The notes under the pieces were generated by a model. That model was not told the origin of the DNA and made no database searches. It saw only the letters and a program-made list of their open reading frames with translations. A DNA stretch of 64,000 bases, from the NCBI GenBank assembly GCA_035623985.1, contig DASPSJ010000020.1, positions 1 to 64,000 of the forward strand, given 5' to 3'. Position 1 is the first letter of the stretch; each line of letters begins with the position of its first letter. Below are positions 26,554 through 34,084 of the stretch, one piece after another. The position numbers and the translations under genes are program-made. This DNA comes from DAHUYF01 sp035623985. Lineage in GTDB: Bacteria; Pseudomonadota; Alphaproteobacteria; ATCC43930; CGMCC-115725.

Positions 26554-28045
26554 CGGCGGGATCGCCGGCGGCCTGCGCCGGCTCGGCGCCGCGGCGGCGC
26601 TCGCGGCGCTGCTGTCGAGCTGCGCGGTCGGACCGGATTTCGATCGCCCGCCGGCGCCGGCCGTTTCGCATTACGCCGCCGGCGCCGATCCGGCCGCGAC
26701 CGCCCCCGCCGCCGGCACGGCGCAGCGCTTCGCGCCGGGCGCTGCGATCGCCGCGGACTGGTGGCGGCTTTTCAACTCGGAAAAGCTCGGCGCGCTCGTC
26801 GACGAAGCCATCGCCGCCAATCCCGGCCTCGAGGCGGCCCAGCAGAGCCTGCGCCAGAGTCAGGACAATCTGCGCGCCGGATACGGCATCTTCTTCCCCT
26901 GGCTCGGCGCCGATTTCGGCGCCTCGCGCGAGAAATCCTTGCCCCTCGCCATGGGCAGCAGCGCGCCGGGAACCATCTTCAACCTGTTCACGCTGTCGGG
27001 AACGATCAGCTATCCCCTCGATATCTTCGGCGGCGAAAGACGCGCGGTCGAGGGGCTGGCGGCGCAAGTGGAGGTGCAGCGCGCGACGGAGCAGGCCACC
27101 TATCTCGCCTTGTCGTCCAACCTCGTCGACACGGTGATCGCCAGGGCCGCCTACCGTGCCGAGATCGAGGCGACGGAGCAGCTCATCGCGCTGCAGCGCC
27201 AGCAGGTCGAGCTGGCCTTGGTCCAGGCGCGCGCCGGCACGGTGCCTTATTCCAACGTGCTGATTCTCCAGAGCCAGCTTGCCGCCTACGAAGCGACGAT
27301 CCCGCAGTTGCAGCAGAAGCTCACCCAGAGCGACGATCTCCTGGCGACGCTCGCCGGCCGCACGCCGGCCGAATGGACGCCGCCGGAGATGAGCCTCGCC
27401 GATCTCACGCTCCCCGGCGAGCTGCCGGTCAGCCTCCCCTCCGACCTCGTGCGCCAGCGCCCGGATATCCTGGCGGCGGAGGCGAGCGCGCATGCCGCCA
27501 GCGCCGGCATCGGCGTCGCCACCGCGGCCATGCTGCCGAGCGTCACGTTGAGCGGAACCTACGGCACCGCCAACACGGCCATCGGCAATTTGTTCTCCTC
27601 CTCCGGCCGTTTCTGGAGCTTCGGTGCGGACGTCACGGCGCCGCTGTTCGAAGGCGGGAAATTGTGGTTCCAGCGAAAGGCGGCGATCGACGCCTATCGG
27701 CAGGCGATGGCGCTTTATCGCCAGACGGTGCTGGGCGCCTTCGCCCAGGTGGCGGACACGCTGCGCGCGCTCGACCACGACGCCGCGGCGCTCGCGGCGG
27801 AAGAGAAGGCGGTGCAGACGGCGGAGGACGCGCTGCATCTGGTGCAGGCGAATTACGCGGCCGGCCTTGCCACCTATTTCGATGTCCTGACCGCCGATAC
27901 GCAATATTATCAGGCGAGGATCAACGATCTCCAGATCGTTGCCATGCGCTATCAGGACACGGTCGCTCTCTTCGCCGCTCTTGGCGGCGGTTGGTGGAAT
28001 GCCGAGCGCCGGGACGGCGCGGCAGCCGCGTCAACGGTGGATTGA
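26531..28045 (+). CDS. NodT-family outer membrane efflux lipoprotein
   Basis: A 504-residue TolC-like channel protein with a lipoprotein signal peptide (LAALLSSCAVGPDF; lipid-attachment Cys near residue 32), the W(W/R)LFNSEKLGALV motif near 75-90 and two OEP repeats with LRQRPDILAAEA-type boundary (VRQRPDILAAEASAHAAS). It completes a tripartite export system with the three upstream genes. FtsX-type exporters plus a NodT channel are reminiscent of MacAB-TolC and DevBCA-TolC systems, which export glycolipids, peptides or macrolides. Start at ATG 26531 or 26537. Confidence 0.94.
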   Translation: MSMSARNSGGIAGGLRRLGAAAALAALLSSCAVGPDFDRPPAPAVSHYAAGADPAATAPAAGTAQRFAPGAAIAADWWRLFNSEKLGALVDEAIAANPGLEAAQQSLRQSQDNLRAGYGIFFPWLGADFGASREKSLPLAMGSSAPGTIFNLFTLSGTISYPLDIFGGERRAVEGLAAQVEVQRATEQATYLALSSNLVDTVIARAAYRAEIEATEQLIALQRQQVELALVQARAGTVPYSNVLILQSQLAAYEATIPQLQQKLTQSDDLLATLAGRTPAEWTPPEMSLADLTLPGELPVSLPSDLVRQRPDILAAEASAHAASAGIGVATAAMLPSVTLSGTYGTANTAIGNLFSSSGRFWSFGADVTAPLFEGGKLWFQRKAAIDAYRQAMALYRQTVLGAFAQVADTLRALDHDAAALAAEEKAVQTAEDALHLVQANYAAGLATYFDVLTADTQYYQARINDLQIVAMRYQDTVALFAALGGGWWNAERRDGAAAASTVD

Positions 28046-28218
28046 CCGCGCCTTTCGGCCGGACGCAGGACCGGCTGGCCGCCCCGGCCTCCGATTTGCC
28101 GCACCTCTCCCGGCCGCAGCCCTTGTGTCATATTTTGGACGTGGCGATCCTCCGGCCTCGCCGCGCCATCCCGACCCGGTCCCGTCGATCGCCCAGCCAA
28201 GGCGAATGCTCCAATTGC

Positions 28219-28237
28219 ATACCTATGTATGAGGTAT
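28219..28237. promoter_or_regulatory. Inverted repeat in the 28046-28310 gap
   Basis: ATACCT and AGGTAT flank a 7-base spacer in the only AT-rich part of a 265-base gap between the NodT gene and the next plus-strand gene at 28311. It is a candidate promoter-proximal operator for the 28311-29209 pair; nothing else is seen in the gap. Confidence 0.3.
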
Positions 28238-28310
28238 TTCATGGGGCGACACCGATCCGCTTATCCATAAAAAAAGGAAGGATTAACCGACGCCCCCATA
28301 CGATGCCGCC

Positions 28311-28778
28311 ATGCCAGGGGATCCACGGGAACAACGCCTCACTTTTCGCGTGCTGCATTATTGGCGCGACCGCGCCGGCGCCGGCGCCTTTCCGCTGTTG
28401 CGCGATATCGATCTGGCCGCTCTGGGCGAGGATTCCGCCAATTGCCTGCTCATCAAGATAGCGGCGCCGATCGAGCGCTCCTCCTTCCTCTATGTCGGTC
28501 GCAATCTCTGCGGCCCCGAAGAAACGAGGCTCGAGGGCCGCGCCGTCGCGGACTGCCCGCCGCAAACCCTGCTCCATCGGGCGACGTCCTATCTGTCGCG
28601 CATCCTGGAGAAGGCTGTGCCGATCAGCCTGGGCGGCGCGATCACGACGCCGCGCTCGCTGATACTCTACCGTAGCATCCTGATGCCCTTGACCGAAGAC
28701 GGCAGCACGGTCACCGCGGTCTTCGGCGCGGCAAATTCCCGCGAGATTCTTTCCAGCGAAGAAGAGCTCGTCTCATGA
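28311..28778 (+). CDS. PAS-like small protein, function unknown
   Basis: A 155-residue protein opening with a RLTFRVLHYWRDRAG segment, followed by a PAS-like order of strands and helices (LRDIDLAALGEDSANCLLIKI, then ITTPRSLILYRSILMPL and a final strand TAVFGAA). It recalls the PAS_5 proteins of alphaproteobacteria, of which a clearer example is at 9234-9734, but the match is weaker. Its last codons overlap the next gene by 4 bases, so the pair is probably co-expressed. Role unknown; a sensory or scaffold function is possible. Confidence 0.6.
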   Translation: MPGDPREQRLTFRVLHYWRDRAGAGAFPLLRDIDLAALGEDSANCLLIKIAAPIERSSFLYVGRNLCGPEETRLEGRAVADCPPQTLLHRATSYLSRILEKAVPISLGGAITTPRSLILYRSILMPLTEDGSTVTAVFGAANSREILSSEEELVS

Positions 28779-29209
28779 GCCAGCGAACCGTCAAAGGCAG
28801 TATCTGCTTTGAGTTGCGCAAATACGGTGGCGGCCGCTGGACGCTCGATTCCGTCTATGACGACAAGGAATTGGCGACGACCGAGGCGAAGTCGCTCATG
28901 GAGCGGTTCAAGGCGATCCTCGCCGTCCGCGTCGTCGCCGTGGCCGAAGAGAACGGCCAGTTCCGCGAATGGACGGTCTTCAAGCAAGGCATCACGGATG
29001 ATCAGCAGGCCGTGCTCCGAACGCCGCCGCCGCGACCGGCGCCGGCGCCTGCTCCTCCTGTCGCGAAAGCACGCGAGACGCCGGCCGCCGATCGGCCGAA
29101 GCGCCGGCGCATGAGCACGCGGCTCTATTATGCGCGGCTTGCCGGCGGTATGATCATCGTCGTCGTCGTCGCCGTGCTCGGGATCGCTGTCCTCAGAATG
29201 GTGCCCTGA
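28775..29209 (+). CDS. C-tail-anchored hypothetical membrane protein
   Basis: A 144-residue protein: a compact N-terminal domain (about 5-75; FELRKYGGGRWTLDSVYDDK), a Pro/Ala-rich linker (about 85-110) and one C-terminal transmembrane helix (about 120-142; GGMIIVVVVAVLGIAVL). The order suggests a cytoplasmic domain tethered to the membrane. It overlaps the PAS-like gene by 4 bases, so the two proteins may work together. Not recognised further. Confidence 0.6.
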   Translation: MSQRTVKGSICFELRKYGGGRWTLDSVYDDKELATTEAKSLMERFKAILAVRVVAVAEENGQFREWTVFKQGITDDQQAVLRTPPPRPAPAPAPPVAKARETPAADRPKRRRMSTRLYYARLAGGMIIVVVVAVLGIAVLRMVP

Positions 29210-29319
29210 CGCCAAGGGCGCGCGGCGAAGCTCGGCGTTTCCCCATCCTCCCGCCGCCTATTGGCGCCCTCCCGCGCGGAGCCTAGAATGGTCCAGCCTT
29301 TCCCGGGGAGGAGAGCGCC

Positions 29320-29745
29320 ATGGACAACACGATGAAGTTCTCCGCCGCGCATGCCAAGGACGCGGTCTTCAGCGACGGCGGGCTGCGCTCCTGCTTCGAG
29401 TACCGCGATCTCGGCATCGCGGCGGCGACCGGCGGCAAGGCCATGGCGCATATCGTGCGCGCCAAGCCCGGCCAGCATGGCGGCTTCGGCTGGCACCGGC
29501 ACCATCTCGACTTCCAGATGTATTACGTGCTCAAGGGCTGGGTGAAGTTCGAGTATGAAGGCGTCGGCGTGGTCGTCGCCGAGGCCGGGAGCTGCGTCCA
29601 CCAGCCGCCCGGCATCCGCCATGCCGAGCTCGACCATTCCGACGATCTCGAGTTGATCGAGATCACCTTGCCCGGCAGCTTCGAGACCGTCGAGACCGCC
29701 GCTCCCGCCGCCGCCAGGCGCGCCGAGCCGGCGGTTGCCAAGTAA
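29320..29745 (+). CDS. Cupin-domain protein
   Basis: A 141-residue single cupin. The metal-site motif is seen as GWHRHHLDFQMYYVLKGWVKF (about 53-73), and the second motif as HQPPGIRHAELDHSDDLELI, with His residues in the expected places. GGAGGAGAG precedes the ATG. Small cupins of this kind are mostly annotated as metal-binding proteins of unknown substrate. The last 15 residues are an Ala-rich tail. It stands upstream of the enoyl-CoA hydratase gene, 47 bases away, possibly in the same transcript. Confidence 0.85.
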   Translation: MDNTMKFSAAHAKDAVFSDGGLRSCFEYRDLGIAAATGGKAMAHIVRAKPGQHGGFGWHRHHLDFQMYYVLKGWVKFEYEGVGVVVAEAGSCVHQPPGIRHAELDHSDDLELIEITLPGSFETVETAAPAAARRAEPAVAK

Positions 29746-29792
29746 CCGGCGCCCCGGCGCCCGCGCATCGCGACCGCAACGGCGAGAGAGAG

Positions 29793-30584
29793 ATGGAGCG
29801 CGTGCTGCTGGAAACGCTCGAGGACGGCGTGCTGACCCTGACGATGAACCGTCCGGAGCGGCTCAACGCGCTCAACACCGAGCTGCTGGAGCGGCTTTTT
29901 GACGCGCTCGGCCGCGCCGCCGCCGATCCCGCCATCGCCGTCGTCCTGCTCGCCGGCGCCGGGCGCGGCTTCTGCGCCGGCGGCGACGTCAAGGCGATGG
30001 CCGAGCGGGGCGGCCGCGCCCGCAACTTCGACGAGCGCGTCCAGGATCTGCGCCGGCAGATGGAGGCGTCGCGCCTGCTGCACGAGATGCCGAAGCCGAC
30101 CATCGCCATGCTGCGGGGGCCGGTGGCCGGCGCCGGCCTGTCGCTGGCGCTCGCCTGCGATCTCCGCATCGCCGGCGACACGCTGCGCCTTACCACCGCT
30201 TTCGCCAAGGTGGCGCTCTCCGGCGATTTCGGCGGTAGCTGGTTCCTCACCCAGCTCGTGGGTCCCGCCAAGGCGCGCGAGCTCTATCTCGCCTCGCCCG
30301 TGCTCGGCGCCGCCGAGGCGTTGTCGCTTGGCCTCGTCAACCGCGTCGTCGCCGAGGACGCGCTCGAGGCCGAGACCCGCGCGCTCGCCGTCTCGCTGGC
30401 GCGCGGGCCGCGCGTCACGCTCGGCTACATCAAGCAGAACATGAACCTCGCCGAGCGCGCCGGGCTTGCCGAAGTCATGGATGCCGAGGCGCTGCGCCAC
30501 GCCCGTTGCGCGGAGACCGAGGATCACCGCGAGGCCGTCGCCGCCTTCGTCGAGAAGCGTCCGCCGGTCTTTCGAGGACGCTGA
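29793..30584 (+). CDS. Enoyl-CoA hydratase/isomerase family protein
   Basis: A 263-residue crotonase-fold enzyme: GRGFCAGGDVKAMAERG (oxyanion and first CoA-binding strand, about 63-79) and PVAGAGLSLALACDLRIAG (about 109-127). The segment that carries a catalytic Glu in classical hydratases reads VALSGDFGGSWFL here, with Asp, as in several crotonase-family members of other specificity. So hydration is not certain; isomerase or related chemistry on an acyl-CoA is possible. The VOC-like gene follows after one base. Confidence 0.85.
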   Translation: MERVLLETLEDGVLTLTMNRPERLNALNTELLERLFDALGRAAADPAIAVVLLAGAGRGFCAGGDVKAMAERGGRARNFDERVQDLRRQMEASRLLHEMPKPTIAMLRGPVAGAGLSLALACDLRIAGDTLRLTTAFAKVALSGDFGGSWFLTQLVGPAKARELYLASPVLGAAEALSLGLVNRVVAEDALEAETRALAVSLARGPRVTLGYIKQNMNLAERAGLAEVMDAEALRHARCAETEDHREAVAAFVEKRPPVFRGR

Positions 30585-30585
30585 G

Positions 30586-31362
30586 ATGGGCTATCTGCGC
30601 CTGCGCCAGATCTGCCTGGTGGCCGAAGCGCTCGAGCCCGCCATCGCCGACCTTGCCGCCGTCCTCGGCCTTGCCGTCTGCTACCGCGACGGCAATGTCG
30701 CGCGCTATGGCCTGGTGAACGCGCTGCTGCCGCTGGGCCACGGCTTTCTCGAAGTGGTGGCGCCGACCCGCCCCGGCACCGCCGCCGGCCGCTATCTCGA
30801 GCGCCGCCGCGGCGCCGGCGGCTATATGGTGATCGTCGATTGCGACGATATCGAGCGCCGCCGCGGGCATCTCGCGGCGATCGGCGTGCGCATCGCCAAC
30901 CCGCTGCGCTACGACGATTATGTCGGGCTGCAGCTTCATCCCCGCGACACCGGCGGCGCCATGCTCGAGCTCAACCGCACGCTCGGCGGCGACCGGTCCG
31001 ACGGCCCCTACCATCCCGCGGGCCCGCATTGGCAGGATTTCATCCGCACCGAAACGGCGCGCGCGCTGCTGGCGGCGGAGCTGCAAAGCGCCGATCCCGA
31101 AGCGCTGGCCCGGCGCTGGGGCGCGGTGCTGGAGCGCGCGCCGATGCCGGGGCCGGCCGGCGCCCCCGAGATCGCGCTCGATGTCGGGCGGCTGCGCTTC
31201 GTTGCGGCGAGCGACGGACGCGGCGAGGGCCTTGGCGGCCTCGACATCGCCGTGGCCGATCCGGCGCCGATCCTCGCCGAGGCGCGGCGGCGGTCCTGCC
31301 CCGTCATGGGCGACCAGGTCACCCTCTGCGGCACGCGGCTGCGGCTGGTGGGCGAGCGCTGA
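30586..31362 (+). CDS. VOC/glyoxalase-like domain protein
   Basis: A 258-residue protein with the glyoxalase-like beta-alpha-beta pattern: LRQICLVAEALEPAIADLAA, VNALLPLGHGFLEVVAPTRP, and LQLHPRDTGGAMLELN. It belongs to the Glyoxalase_3-like group often paired with acyl-CoA enzymes. Its ATG is one base after the stop of the enoyl-CoA hydratase gene, so the two form an operon. The C-terminal half is more variable. Substrate unknown; the context suggests acyl-CoA or carboxylic acid degradation. Confidence 0.8.
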   Translation: MGYLRLRQICLVAEALEPAIADLAAVLGLAVCYRDGNVARYGLVNALLPLGHGFLEVVAPTRPGTAAGRYLERRRGAGGYMVIVDCDDIERRRGHLAAIGVRIANPLRYDDYVGLQLHPRDTGGAMLELNRTLGGDRSDGPYHPAGPHWQDFIRTETARALLAAELQSADPEALARRWGAVLERAPMPGPAGAPEIALDVGRLRFVAASDGRGEGLGGLDIAVADPAPILAEARRRSCPVMGDQVTLCGTRLRLVGER

Positions 31363-31377
31363 GCGCGGCCGCCGGCG

Positions 31378-32172
31378 ATGTTCCCGCCCCGGCGCATCGT
31401 CTGCCTCAGCGAGGAGACGGTCGAGACGCTCTATCTGCTGAGCGAGCAGGAGCGGATCGTCGGCATCTCCGGCTATGTCGTCCGCCCGCCTCAGGCGCGG
31501 CGCGAGAAACCGCGGGTGAGCGCCTTCACCTCGGCGGATATCGACAAGGTCCTGACGCTGGCGCCCGACCTCGTCCTCGCCTTCTCGGATTTGCAGGCGG
31601 ATATCGTCGCCGAGCTGCTGCGCCGCGGCGTCGCGGTGCACGCCTTCAACCAGCGCAGCATCGCCGGCATTCTCGACATGATCCGCCTTCTCGGCGCCCT
31701 GGTGGCGGCCGGCGAGCGGGCAAACCGGCTTGCCGACGGCCTGGACGCCGGCCTTGCCGCGGCGCGCCGGCGCGGCGAGCGGCTTGCCCGGCATCCGCGG
31801 ATTTTCTTCGAGGAATGGGATGCGCCGCTCATCTCCGGCATCGGCTGGGTGTCGGAGCTGATCGACTGCGCCGGCGGCATTGACGTCTTCGCCGACCGCG
31901 CGCGGGAAGCCGCGGCCAAGGATCGCATCGTCGGCGAAGCCGAGGTGGTCGCCCGCCAGCCCGACGTGATCATCGGCTCCTGGTGCGGCAAGAAGTTCCG
32001 GCCCGAACGGGTGAGCGCCCGGCCCGGCTTCGCCGCCGTGCCGGCGGTGCGCAATCAGGCGCTGTTCGAGATCAAATCGCCGCTGATCCTCCAGCCGGGA
32101 CCGGCGGCGCTCACCGACGGCCTTGCCGCGCTGCAGGCCATCATCGAGCGCTGGGCCGCGGCTTCCGGATAG
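31378..32172 (+). CDS. BtuF-like periplasmic-binding-fold protein without signal peptide
   Basis: A 264-residue protein with the two-lobed helical-backbone binding fold of cobalamin/iron-complex receptors: RIVCLSEETVETLYLL, VSAFTSADIDKVLTLAPDLV, and FFEEWDAPLISGIGWVSELI. Homologues are annotated cobalamin-binding protein. Its start (MFPPRRIVCLS) enters the first strand at once and leaves no room for a signal peptide, so it is likely cytoplasmic. No BtuCD genes are near. It follows the crotonase/VOC pair by 15 bases, which suggests an intracellular corrinoid or metal-chelate link with that operon. Confidence 0.8.
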   Translation: MFPPRRIVCLSEETVETLYLLSEQERIVGISGYVVRPPQARREKPRVSAFTSADIDKVLTLAPDLVLAFSDLQADIVAELLRRGVAVHAFNQRSIAGILDMIRLLGALVAAGERANRLADGLDAGLAAARRRGERLARHPRIFFEEWDAPLISGIGWVSELIDCAGGIDVFADRAREAAAKDRIVGEAEVVARQPDVIIGSWCGKKFRPERVSARPGFAAVPAVRNQALFEIKSPLILQPGPAALTDGLAALQAIIERWAAASG

Positions 32173-32264
32173 GCGCGACGGGCCGAGCGCCGCGGCGACG
32201 GCTGCATCCGCGCTTTGTCGCACCCCCCGCTTTTCTCTTGCGCTCGGAAGCCGCCGGCGCTACC

Positions 32265-32281
32265 TTGCGAACCGTTCGCAA
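32265..32281. promoter_or_regulatory. Fur-like palindrome before the iron-permease operon
   Basis: TTGCGAA and TTCGCAA are perfect 7-base arms around a 3-base spacer, ending 31 bases before the ATG of the cupredoxin gene. Two-fold sites of this size with TTGC/GCAA ends occur in Fur-family and Irr-type boxes of alphaproteobacteria, and the downstream genes are iron uptake genes. The binding protein is an inference. Confidence 0.5.
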
Positions 32282-32311
32282 CTACATCCTTAAAAAGGGT
32301 AGCAACGTACT

Positions 32312-32638
32312 ATGAGTCGCCTGATATTTGGCGCGGCGCTTCTGGCAATCCTCGGCGCGCTATCCGCGCGGGCCGAGGATGCCGGCATTGTCATTGCCAT
32401 CAAGGACCATCATTTCGTTCCTGAAACCGTGGAAGTTCCCGCCGGGACCAAGGTCAAGCTCATCGTCCGCAATCAGGACAAGACTGCTTCGGAGTTCGAG
32501 AGCATCCAATTCCATCGCGAGAAGGTCGTCCAGCCCGGCAGCGAGATCACGGTCTTCGTCGGCCCATTGGATCCCGGCAGCTATGAATTCTTCGACGATT
32601 TTCATCCCGACACCCGCGGCCATCTGATCGTGAAATAG
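32312..32638 (+). CDS. Cupredoxin-domain periplasmic protein (FtrB-like)
   Basis: A 108-residue protein with a signal peptide (LIFGAALLAILGALSARAED; cleavage near residue 20) and a cupredoxin fold of the EfeO-cupredoxin class. Its metal-site residues are partly visible: His in DHHFVPETVEV, Glu in FESIQFHREKV and His in DDFHPDTRGHLIVK. AAGGG lies upstream of the ATG. It precedes the FTR1 permease gene by 10 bases, as cupredoxin genes do in FtrBC-type iron uptake, where the protein is thought to oxidise or deliver iron. Confidence 0.85.
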   Translation: MSRLIFGAALLAILGALSARAEDAGIVIAIKDHHFVPETVEVPAGTKVKLIVRNQDKTASEFESIQFHREKVVQPGSEITVFVGPLDPGSYEFFDDFHPDTRGHLIVK

Positions 32639-32648
32639 ACCTCCCGCC

Positions 32649-33500
32649 ATGCTCGCGACCGTGATCATCGTTTTCCGCGAGGTCCTCGAGGCCGCGCTCA
32701 TCGTCGGCATCGTGCTGGCCGCCAGCCGCGGCGTGCCGCGCCGCCATCTCTGGATCGCTTGCGGCATCGCCGGCGGCGTCCTCGGCGCCGTTCTCGTCGC
32801 CGGCTTTGCCGGCGAGATCGCGTCGGCGGTGGAAGGCGTCGGCCAGGAGCTGTTCAATGCCTCGATCCTGTTCGCCGCGGTAGGCATGCTGGGCTGGCAC
32901 AATATCTGGATGAGCCGGCACGGGCGCGAATTGGCGGCGGAGGCCACGCGGGTCGGCCGCGGCGTGCTGACGGGAGAACGGCCGCTCTACGCGCTGGCCC
33001 TGGTCGTCGGCATCGCGGTGCTGCGCGAAGGCTCGGAGATCGTGCTGTTCCTCTACAGCATCGTCGTCGCCGGCGGCGGCAGCGCCCTGGGCATGGCCGT
33101 CGGCGGTGCGCTCGGCCTCGTCATGGGCGTCGCCGCCGGGGCGGGCATTTATCTCGGCCTGCTGGCCATTCCCATGCGCCATCTCTTTTCGGTGACCGGC
33201 TGGCTCATTCTGTTCATTGCCGCCGGGATGGCGTCCCAAGGCGCCGCCTTCCTGCTGCAAGCCGACCTCCTGCCGGCGCTCGGCAACAACCTCTGGGATA
33301 CGTCGTTCCTGCTCAGCGAGAGAAGCCTGCTCGGCCAGCTTCTGCACGTCCTGCTCGGCTATACCGCGCAGCCGGCCGGCATTCAGCTCGTCTTCTACCT
33401 CGCGACGCTGATCGTCATCCTCTCGCTGACCCGCTTCTTGGGGCGCGTGCCGCCGGTAGCGGGCGGACAAGGTCGGGCGGCGCGATATGAGCTGTCGTGA
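32649..33500 (+). CDS. FTR1-family high-affinity iron permease
   Basis: A 283-residue, seven-helix membrane protein. The two REXXE-type iron-binding motifs are present: REVLE at residues 9-13 (VFREVLEAALIVG) and REGSE near 125-130 (VLREGSEIVLFLYS). It is an FTR1/EfeU/FtrC-type permease that takes up iron in concert with the upstream cupredoxin. The usual other partners (a P19-type protein, a ferredoxin-like protein or the EfeB peroxidase) are absent from the window. The gene is followed by a repeat-rich gap. Confidence 0.92.
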   Translation: MLATVIIVFREVLEAALIVGIVLAASRGVPRRHLWIACGIAGGVLGAVLVAGFAGEIASAVEGVGQELFNASILFAAVGMLGWHNIWMSRHGRELAAEATRVGRGVLTGERPLYALALVVGIAVLREGSEIVLFLYSIVVAGGGSALGMAVGGALGLVMGVAAGAGIYLGLLAIPMRHLFSVTGWLILFIAAGMASQGAAFLLQADLLPALGNNLWDTSFLLSERSLLGQLLHVLLGYTAQPAGIQLVFYLATLIVILSLTRFLGRVPPVAGGQGRAARYELS

Positions 33501-33616
33501 TCTGGCCGGCGCCTCCCCGGGCATTGGCATGGCTATCGCATATGGGCTGAACCGCGGGCGGGAAAGATTGACCACGGAGAGCAGACAGCCCATTAAAGAT
33601 GGACCAGAGAGGCAAT

Positions 33617-33967
33617 GAGGCGGTGAGAGAACCAAGGGCTTTGGCGCGCAAAGCGCGCCAGGGAATTTCAGGGACACATGTATGGGAATTTCAGGGACAC
33701 AATACTGAACTGCACCCCTGCGCTGAATTTCAGGGACACAATACATAATTCACAGTCACGCGAGAATTTCAGAATTTCAGGGACACAATACATAATTTAC
33801 AGTCGCGCGAATCTTCCCCTCTCCGCCCCTTGGGGCGGAGAGGCCGGGTGAGGTGGGGTATTTGTCGCGCCGCGCCGCGTCGTCGCTGAATCAGGTATTG
33901 TGTCCCCGTAATTCAGGTATTGTGTCCCCGTAATTCAGTACTTCTTTCCTCACTGCCTCACCGCCTC
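33617..33967. repeat. Repeat-built element with inverted ends (RAYT/REP-like)
   Basis: Four direct copies of GAATTTCAGGGACACAATAC or close variants lie near 33662, 33685, 33724 and 33772, and two reverse-oriented relatives (GTATTGTGTCCCCGTAATTC) near 33894 and 33917. Outside them, GAGGCGGTGAG at 33617-33627 recurs inverted at 33957-33967. Inside are a GGCGCGC/GCGCGCC hairpin (33643-33659) and the palindrome at 33818-33843. There is no coding potential. It looks like a non-autonomous element or scar left by a REP-associated transposase-type sequence. The rest of the 584-base gap (33501-34084) holds no gene that I can support. Confidence 0.7.
33818..33843. repeat. REP-like hairpin
   Basis: A perfect hairpin: 12-base arms CCTCTCCGCCCC and GGGGCGGAGAGG around TT, followed by CCGGGTGAGGTGGGG. 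The stem plus the GGGTGAGG-type tail is the form of intergenic palindromes common in alpha- and gammaproteobacteria. It lies between the direct and inverted repeat copies of the surrounding element, and could also act as a transcription terminator or transcript stabiliser. Confidence 0.6.
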
Positions 33968-34084
33968 TTTGGTGAATCCTTTCCTACCGCGGGCGCGGCG
34001 CCAAATGCGATTGCCCTGCGGGCATTGGCGAGCCGTCTCGACACCACGCCGAGGCTTTGCTTCCTCGGGCTTCTCTTCTTTGCC

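Noticed and set aside
33662..33937. A CRISPR array
   Set aside because: Repeats have irregular spacing and two orientations, spacers are not of uniform length, and there are no cas genes.
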